Part shown: one piece after another, positions 22,668 to 27,906 of the stretch
How the letters are laid out: each line of letters starts with the position of its first letter
Position numbering within the stretch: position 1 is the first letter of the stretch
DNA from: CAIWGV01 sp964515175
GTDB taxonomy: Bacteria; Pseudomonadota; Alphaproteobacteria; UBA7879; UBA5542
DNA: 27,906 nt
Reading direction: 5' to 3'
Assembly: GCA_964515175.1 (NCBI GenBank)
Contig: CAZEUR010000014.1
Span: forward strand, 1-27,906
Translations under genes and position numbers: made by a program
Notes under the pieces: generated by a model
Database searches by the model: none
What the model was told of the DNA's origin: nothing
What the model saw: the letters and a program-made list of their open reading frames with translations, nothing else

Positions 22668-22696
22668 TTTATAAATTTTCAGTGCGCACTTCGCAA
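22668..22696 (-). promoter_or_regulatory. Possible promoter of the C1 peptidase gene
   Basis: On the minus strand TTGCGA (22691-22696) and TATAAA (22668-22673) are 17 bases apart, 18 bases before the ATG at 22650; the leader would be very short but includes GGAGGG. A perfect 10-bp palindrome AGTGCGCACT (22681-22690) lies between the two hexamers, with a related ACGCACT at 22704-22710, a possible operator. Confidence 0.4.
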
Positions 22697-22872
22697 TTTT
22701 ATTACGCACTACTCAGTCAAGTATCTTAAAAAAAAAATGGAAAGGCAATACAATTTTTGGATAAATTTCAAAAAATATTTTGGACAGAGAAGAGGGTCTT
22801 TAAATAAGCCTAATTACCTCAGAAATCGTGCCGATTGCCTTGTGAGGAAGACCAGGAAGTTAAAAGCCTTAT

Positions 22873-24255
22873 CTATTTCTTTTTCCTTAAGAATGTGGGA
22901 ATATCCATATCTTCTTCTGTCTCTGTTTCAGAAGATGTGGGGCGCAGCGTCAGAGACTCTTGGTTCAAAGCCTCTGTTGCAGGTGCCAGAATCTTTTGGC
23001 TTTTAGAGGTCTCTTCAGGTGCTTTTTTGAATCCTAATTTCTCCAAGAATGAGAGGGATTTTTTGGGAGACGTCGGTGCAGCTGTTGTGGGGTCACCCAT
23101 GTCTTCTAAACCCCGATCCACAAGGGAATTTTCAAGAGAGTCTTCCATTTTTTCTACAAGATTTAGGGTGATGTCTTCCTCTACAAAGGACTGAGTGGGC
23201 TCCTCTAGGGGAATATTCTGAAAATCAAGTTGCTTTTGAGCTCTGGATTCAGAGGAGGTCTCCGTGTGGAAGGGGCTTTTGACAGCGTTAGGAGTATCGC
23301 TTTTCTCAATACCTGTGGCGACCACAGAAACACGAATCTTACCCTGCATGCGGTCATCAAAGGTGGACCCAAAAATAATATTAGCGTTTTTATCCACTTG
23401 TTCCCGGATGTGATTGGCGGCTTCATCCACCTCAAAGAGGGTCATGTCCATGCCCCCTGTGATGTTGATCAACACACCCCGGGCACCCCGCAACGAAACT
23501 TCATCAAGAAGGGGGTTGGCGATGGCCGCTTCAGCGGCGGCAATGGCGCGGTTCTCGCCCTCGGATTCACCGGTTCCCATCATGGCTTTACCCATTTCAC
23601 TCATGACCGTGCGGACGTCGGCAAAGTCAAGGTTAATGAGGCCTGGCATGATCATAAGGTCAGTTACGCCCCGAACGCCGGAATATAAGACATTATCAGC
23701 CATGTTGAAAGCCTCTGAGAAAGTGGTCTTGGCATCAGCGAGGCGGAATAGGTTCTGGTTGGGGATTACGATGAGGGTATCCACATGCTTTTGGAGTTCC
23801 TTGAGGCCACTTTCTGCAGTCTTCATGCGGTGAGAACCTTCGAAAAGGAAAGGTTTTGTCACAACACCCACCGTTAATATGCCAGCTTCTCGAGCAGCTC
23901 GGGCAATGATGGGGGCAGCCCCTGTTCCCGTTCCACCGCCCATACCGGCTGTGATGAAGAGCATGTGAGCGCCTTTAAGAAGATTTTCGATTTCTGTGAG
24001 GGTTTCTTCAGCGGCCGCACTGCCGATATCGGGTTTTGATCCGGCGCCCAATCCTTGAGTGAGTTCAAACCCTAACTGAATTTTCCGAGAAGCCAGATTA
24101 TCCTTGAGAGCTTGGGCATCTGTGTTGGCGGCAATGAATTCAGCGCCTTCCAGATTTGATTGAATCATCCGGTTGACGGCATTGCCGCCAGCTCCTCCAA
24201 TACCAATTACAAGAATCTTTGGCCTTAAATTATCAAATTGAGTTTGTGATGTCAT
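22873..24255 (-). CDS. ftsZ: Cell division GTPase FtsZ
   Basis: 460 residues. FtsZ is the tubulin-like GTPase that polymerises into the division ring at midcell. Seen: the nucleotide-binding GIGGAGGNAVNRM (19-30 region), the tubulin signature GGGTGTGAAP (106-115), the T7-loop NLDFADV (208-214) with catalytic acids D210 and D213, and a variable linker after about residue 320. The conserved C-terminal peptide DIPTFLRKK binds FtsA and other partners. GAGGGA precedes the ATG. It follows ftsA by 12 bases and ends the division cluster here. No convincing terminator is seen before the peptidase gene. Length is normal for alphaproteobacteria. Confidence 0.98.
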   Translation of the reverse strand: MTSQTQFDNLRPKILVIGIGGAGGNAVNRMIQSNLEGAEFIAANTDAQALKDNLASRKIQLGFELTQGLGAGSKPDIGSAAAEETLTEIENLLKGAHMLFITAGMGGGTGTGAAPIIARAAREAGILTVGVVTKPFLFEGSHRMKTAESGLKELQKHVDTLIVIPNQNLFRLADAKTTFSEAFNMADNVLYSGVRGVTDLMIMPGLINLDFADVRTVMSEMGKAMMGTGESEGENRAIAAAEAAIANPLLDEVSLRGARGVLINITGGMDMTLFEVDEAANHIREQVDKNANIIFGSTFDDRMQGKIRVSVVATGIEKSDTPNAVKSPFHTETSSESRAQKQLDFQNIPLEEPTQSFVEEDITLNLVEKMEDSLENSLVDRGLEDMGDPTTAAPTSPKKSLSFLEKLGFKKAPEETSKSQKILAPATEALNQESLTLRPTSSETETEEDMDIPTFLRKKK

Positions 24256-24267
24256 GGATAGTTCCCT

Positions 24268-25512
24268 CTAAAAATTTTCTTTAACCCATTCTACAGCGAC
24301 TCTCATCCAAGAGGAGCCTTCCATCGAGGCCGGCCTTCCTTGTTGGAGGTCTCGTAGTGCAAAAAATAAAAGTCCCGCACATGTGGAAAAGGAAGGGTTG
24401 TGAGCTAAATCGCTCATCCCACTTAGCTTTAAAGGACGCCCCAAGCGTACCTGTTTTCCCAATACTTGGGAAGCTAAATCCCGAATGCCGGGGAGCTGGC
24501 TGCACCCTCCCGTCAACACCACACGTCTACCTGCTATTCTATACATATCACTCTTCTCAAGTCTAGATTTTATTACCTCTAAAATCTCCTCCATCCGGGG
24601 TTTGATAATGGCGGTGACGACGCCTCGCTTGATGGTGAGGGCTTGACCTTGGTTTGTGTCTCCCAATTGTGGAACAGTGACAATGATTTTATCATCTTCC
24701 CCTGTTTCGACAGCGCTTCCATAAAGGGTTTTGATGCGTTCTGCTTGAGTGCGAGAGGTGGAAAGCCCATGAGCCAAATCGTTGGTAATATGGCGACCTC
24801 CCAAGGGAATAGAGTCTGTAAAAAGGGGCATGCCTTCAATGAAGATGGCAATATCTGCTGTGCCTCCTCCAATATCGATGAGGGTGACACCCAAATCCCG
24901 CTCATCTTCTACTAAGTTGGAGAAGCCCGAGGCGAGAGGGGATGAAATGAGGGTGCGCAAGGTGAGGTGGCACCTTGAAATGCAGCTCACTAGGTTGTTG
25001 ACCGGACCTTGGGACCCTGTAATCACGTGAAGTGTGCCGGATAGATGAGATCCTATCATGCCGCAGGGATCTTGGATGTCCTTGTGGTCATCAACTTTAT
25101 AGTTGATGGGAAGGGCGTGAATGACTTCAAAATCTCGAGAGGCGTCTAAAGTGGTGACTTGGGAGAGAAGAGCGCTTACATCCTCATCTCCGATGACTCG
25201 TCCTCCGATGGGCATGGACAAATTGATGATTTCTGAAACTAAATGGGACCCGGAGACATTTACAACCACGTCTTGAATGGTGAGACCTGCGGCTTTTTCG
25301 GCAGCATGTACCGCATTGAGAACAGCGGTTTCAGTGGCCTCCATATCTGTAATGATGCCTTTATTGAGGCCTTTGGAGGCATATTGACCGGCGCCTAAGA
25401 TATGAAGATTCCCACTTTGAGGATCGCCTTCCGCAATGAGGCAGGCAACTTTGGTTGTGCCGATGTCAATGGCTGTTAAAATATTTTTCTGATTTATCAG
25501 AGACTTTCGCAT
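24268..25512 (-). CDS. ftsA: Cell division protein FtsA
   Basis: 414 residues, an actin-fold protein that anchors FtsZ to the membrane. ATP-site motifs are AIDIGTTKVACLIAEG (phosphate 1, D16), LIDIGGGTADIAIF (phosphate 2) and VVLTGGCSQLPGI (adenosine). The inserted 1C domain lies between, and the C-terminus SSWMRVAVEWVKENF is the amphipathic membrane-targeting helix. The gene lies two bases after ftsQ and twelve before ftsZ, the normal order, and is presumably co-transcribed. Confidence 0.98.
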   Translation of the reverse strand: MRKSLINQKNILTAIDIGTTKVACLIAEGDPQSGNLHILGAGQYASKGLNKGIITDMEATETAVLNAVHAAEKAAGLTIQDVVVNVSGSHLVSEIINLSMPIGGRVIGDEDVSALLSQVTTLDASRDFEVIHALPINYKVDDHKDIQDPCGMIGSHLSGTLHVITGSQGPVNNLVSCISRCHLTLRTLISSPLASGFSNLVEDERDLGVTLIDIGGGTADIAIFIEGMPLFTDSIPLGGRHITNDLAHGLSTSRTQAERIKTLYGSAVETGEDDKIIVTVPQLGDTNQGQALTIKRGVVTAIIKPRMEEILEVIKSRLEKSDMYRIAGRRVVLTGGCSQLPGIRDLASQVLGKQVRLGRPLKLSGMSDLAHNPSFSTCAGLLFFALRDLQQGRPASMEGSSWMRVAVEWVKENF

Positions 25513-25514
25513 TT

Positions 25515-26285
25515 TTATATGAGGACCATTTTCTTGGGAATACGAAGATCAATTGTGGTCTTTGCTTTTTCAAAGATATGTATTTCTTGTTCTAGCCTTT
25601 CAAGAGAGGCCAGACTTTGAGCCAAATTATCTTCAGGCAACAGGATTGTTAAGTTGTTTTGTAGTTTTAAGTTCCACCGCCTATTGCCTACCCGAATGGC
25701 AGCGGTGACAAGTTTCTTGAGAGAGGGAGTCTGGTTCAAGGCTTCCAAAAGCTGTTGCGTGAATTGGGGTGCACCCTCTCCAATTACGAGGGGAAGATTC
25801 CCATGGGTTTCGATGGCAGGAACAGGAATTTCCGCCCCATCTTGATCAATCAGATGTATTTTTTGATTGTGTTGCCACAGAGCTAAAGGCTTCCGTTCCG
25901 TGAGGGTGATATAGAGGGTGTCAGGCCACCGACGTTCGATGACCACATCTTTGATCCAGGGGAGCTTCTTGAGCCCAGTGTAAGCCGCATCCAAATCTAA
26001 CGTAACCATGGGGTCATTGGGAGAAATTTTGAGTATGTCAAAAATTTCCTTCAAAGTTGTTTTGAAGCGCCCCTTGATCAGGGTGTTTTTAATGGTTAGC
26101 CCATAAGAGGATGTTTTTTGGGAAAAGAAGAGGGAGAAGCTGTTCCAAGTTCGAGTAAAGGTGCCATTGTACCAGAAAAAAAGAATGAATAGAAAAGAGG
26201 TCCCTATCCCTGCCAATGTGAGTTTCAACAGGGGTCCATTTTGGGCTGGCGCAACGCTGGATTTTACAGAGTTTAATCGCGACAT
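25515..26285 (-). CDS. ftsQ: Cell division protein FtsQ
   Basis: 256 residues. FtsQ is a bitopic membrane protein that links early and late divisome proteins. A short cytoplasmic N-terminus precedes a single membrane segment at about 27-40 (LAGIGTSFLFILFFW). A POTRA-type domain follows (LKEIFDILKISPNDPMVTLD, WIKDVVIERRWPDTLYITLTE), and then the beta domain (ALWQHNQKIHLIDQDGAEIPV). The start overlaps the ddl end by 13 bases, and the stop is two bases before ftsA. Order and length are normal. Confidence 0.95.
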   Translation of the reverse strand: MSRLNSVKSSVAPAQNGPLLKLTLAGIGTSFLFILFFWYNGTFTRTWNSFSLFFSQKTSSYGLTIKNTLIKGRFKTTLKEIFDILKISPNDPMVTLDLDAAYTGLKKLPWIKDVVIERRWPDTLYITLTERKPLALWQHNQKIHLIDQDGAEIPVPAIETHGNLPLVIGEGAPQFTQQLLEALNQTPSLKKLVTAAIRVGNRRWNLKLQNNLTILLPEDNLAQSLASLERLEQEIHIFEKAKTTIDLRIPKKMVLI

Positions 26286-27211
26286 AGCCTATCCTCTATG
26301 AGTTTAAAGATGAGGTCATCAAAGGAAATACCCTTGTACCGGCAAATGTCTGGAACAATTGATAAGGGAGTGCATCCGGGCAATGTGTTAAGCTCCAAAA
26401 TACAGATGTCACCATTTTCTGGGTTATAGCGGAAGTCTGAGCGAGAGAGAGACTCGCATCCAAGCGCTCGATGGGCCCGCAAGCTGTAGTCCATAATGCG
26501 ATCATAGACATCTTTGGGGATAGGCGCTGGGATCAGGTGTTCTGTCATATTATCCGTGTATTTATTCTTATAGTCATAAAAGCCTGATTTGGCACGGAGT
26601 TCGATAACGGCTAGAGGTTCATCTCCAAGCACTGCACAGGAAAGCTCATACCCTGGAATGTACTCCTCCACTAACACTTTTTCTCCAAAACTCCATTTAA
26701 TCTTATTCTGAATGGGGGGCTGCCCTTTCTCAATAATATATACACCAACACTGGACCCTTCATCTATAGGTTTTATGACATAGGGGGTATGCATTGGATG
26801 CGTATCTTGAATGTCCCCCCATTCAAATACCCCGCCTTTGGCGCAGGGAATGCCAGCACCTAGAAAAAGCTGTTTGGCCACAGGTTTGTTATAAGCAAGA
26901 GTGGAGGCAAGTGCCCCAGAGCTGGGCGCATAGGGAATATCCATAATATCCAAGACTCCCTGAAGACGACCATCTTCCACATAGGAGCCGTGAAGAGCTA
27001 GCAAGACGATGTCGGGTTTTGGAGTCAAAAACCGGATAAGTTCGGCCATGTCTCTTTGCAGATCAAGAGATCTTACTTGATATCCTTGGCGCTCAAGAGA
27101 ATCTAAAAATCCTTTTCCTGTGGAGAGAGAGACTTCTCGTTCAGAGTTCCATCCCCCCATGAGAAGCGCTACATTAGTTTGACTGGGGATATGAGGAGAT
27201 TTTTTTTTCAT
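26273..27211 (-). CDS. ddl: D-alanine--D-alanine ligase
   Basis: 312 residues. An ATP-grasp ligase that makes the D-Ala-D-Ala dipeptide for peptidoglycan precursors. Seen: GGWNSEREVSLSTGK (substrate loop with E26), LHGSYVEDGRLQGVLD, the ATP-grasp core PYVIKPIDEGSSVGVYII, VLVEEYIPGYELSCAVLG, and the metal-binding ELNTLPGCTPLS near residue 280. The gene begins immediately after the murB stop (TAAATG), consistent with a single operon. Length is normal. Confidence 0.96.
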   Translation of the reverse strand: MKKKSPHIPSQTNVALLMGGWNSEREVSLSTGKGFLDSLERQGYQVRSLDLQRDMAELIRFLTPKPDIVLLALHGSYVEDGRLQGVLDIMDIPYAPSSGALASTLAYNKPVAKQLFLGAGIPCAKGGVFEWGDIQDTHPMHTPYVIKPIDEGSSVGVYIIEKGQPPIQNKIKWSFGEKVLVEEYIPGYELSCAVLGDEPLAVIELRAKSGFYDYKNKYTDNMTEHLIPAPIPKDVYDRIMDYSLRAHRALGCESLSRSDFRYNPENGDICILELNTLPGCTPLSIVPDICRYKGISFDDLIFKLIEDRLCRD

Positions 27212-27906
27212 TTATTTTACGCCTATTCGTTTAATTTCCCATTCAAGTATCACACCGGAGGTTTCCTGAACTTTTTTTCGAACTTCTTCTCCTAAAGACT
27301 CAAGATCTTTGGCGGTGGCGTCCCCCGTATTGATAAGGAAGTTGCAATGTTTTTCGGAAACTTGAGCGTCCCCTTTTCGAAGGCCGCGACAGCCAGCGGC
27401 ATCAATGAGTTTCCAAGCGCTTTGATCGGGAGGATTCTTAAATGTGCTTCCTCCTGTTTTGGCGCGGATTGGTTGGGTTTTCTCTCGTTGCTCTAATATA
27501 TTGTTTAAATTTTCCTGGATCCTTTTAGGATCTTCTTTATGTCCCCTAAAAGTAGCCTCAATGACAATAGCGTGGTCGCTTACTTTGCTGTGACGGTAGG
27601 AAAATTCGAGCTCTTGAGGCAAATAAGTTTTTATATGACCTTTTTGATCCAAAACTTTACAAGAGACAAGACAATCCTTCACTTCGGTTCCATAGGCCCC
27701 CGCATTCATTTTAACGGCACCTCCAATGGTGCCAGGAATGCCCACAAAAAATTCTAGCCCTCCAACACCATGCTGGGCTGCTTCTAGTGCCACGGTCCGA
27801 TCGAGCGCACCGCCTCCTGCAGTTATTTCTGAGCCGTTTATGGCGATGTTTGTAAAGTTTTTTCCAAGTTTAATGACCACACCAGGTACCCCTCCATCAC
27901 GGATCA
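27212..27906 (-). CDS. murB: UDP-N-acetylenolpyruvoylglucosamine reductase MurB (5' end outside window)
   Basis: About 231 residues are visible; the frame runs off the window edge at 27906. The FAD-dependent enzyme reduces UDP-GlcNAc-enolpyruvate to UDP-MurNAc. Upstream of a GTG at 27880, the frame reads IRDGGVPGVV followed by VIKLGKNF, matching the conserved start of the FAD-binding domain. The true start is therefore outside. Seen: GLEFFVGIPGTIGGAVKMNAG, ELEFSYRHS, the GGSTFKNP segment with the catalytic Ser, and a C-terminal LEWEIKRIG with the catalytic Glu. It is first of the visible murB-ddl-ftsQ-ftsA-ftsZ series. Confidence 0.96.
   Translation of the reverse strand, partial: IRDGGVPGVVIKLGKNFTNIAINGSEITAGGGALDRTVALEAAQHGVGGLEFFVGIPGTIGGAVKMNAGAYGTEVKDCLVSCKVLDQKGHIKTYLPQELEFSYRHSKVSDHAIVIEATFRGHKEDPKRIQENLNNILEQREKTQPIRAKTGGSTFKNPPDQSAWKLIDAAGCRGLRKGDAQVSEKHCNFLINTGDATAKDLESLGEEVRKKVQETSGVILEWEIKRIGVK

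Overview
The window looks like part of a chromosome from a host-associated alphaproteobacterium. The right end is the 3' part of an alphaproteobacterial-order division and cell-wall cluster, murB-ddl-ftsQ-ftsA-ftsZ, all on the minus strand. The left end is the 3' end of a 23S rRNA gene followed by a 5S gene. The intermediate GC content, many Sec-secreted orphan proteins, an autotransporter, a secreted papain-like protease and decayed palindromic repeats suggest an intracellular lineage such as Holosporales. That placement is inference; no 16S gene is present.

Layout. 1-590: rRNA operon end with a hairpin-rich 23S-5S spacer and a stem that encloses 5S and ends in a T-run. 590-2740: repeat-rich, gene-poor DNA with one minus-strand secreted protein and a small gene remnant. 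2738-3565: a secreted, disordered protein. 3584-9885: a strong promoter with a palindrome at the start of transcription, then an HK97-type head module: portal, prohead protease, a terminase nuclease-domain remnant, major capsid, gp6-type connector, head-tail adaptor and DUF3168 protein. The gene order and the terminase sequence resemble alphaproteobacterial gene transfer agents (GTAs). Two signal-peptide genes with their own terminators sit inside this module. 9958-12546: an autotransporter, ending exactly at a 107-bp palindromic repeat that continues across a 100-N assembly gap. 12938-18157: a 31-residue ORF and three phage structural or tail-type proteins, interrupted by a minus-strand EamA transporter and two secreted proteins. 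18208-20242: 3TM holin of the GTA type, an antisense Cys-rich secreted protein, a GH24 endolysin and a small exported protein that may be a spanin. 20311-22650: a large secreted C1 peptidase. 22873-27906: the division cluster.

How the genes work together. The phage genes would package DNA into capsids and lyse the cell, but no integrase, repressor, replication gene, terminase ATPase, tail tube, tape measure or receptor-binding protein is visible. This fits a GTA-like element or a decaying prophage. Its most unusual property is that the phage genes are repeatedly interleaved with genes for exported proteins: four short secreted proteins, an autotransporter and an EamA transporter lie within the phage span, a further secreted protein lies inside the lysis cassette, and a secreted protein and a secreted protease flank the element.
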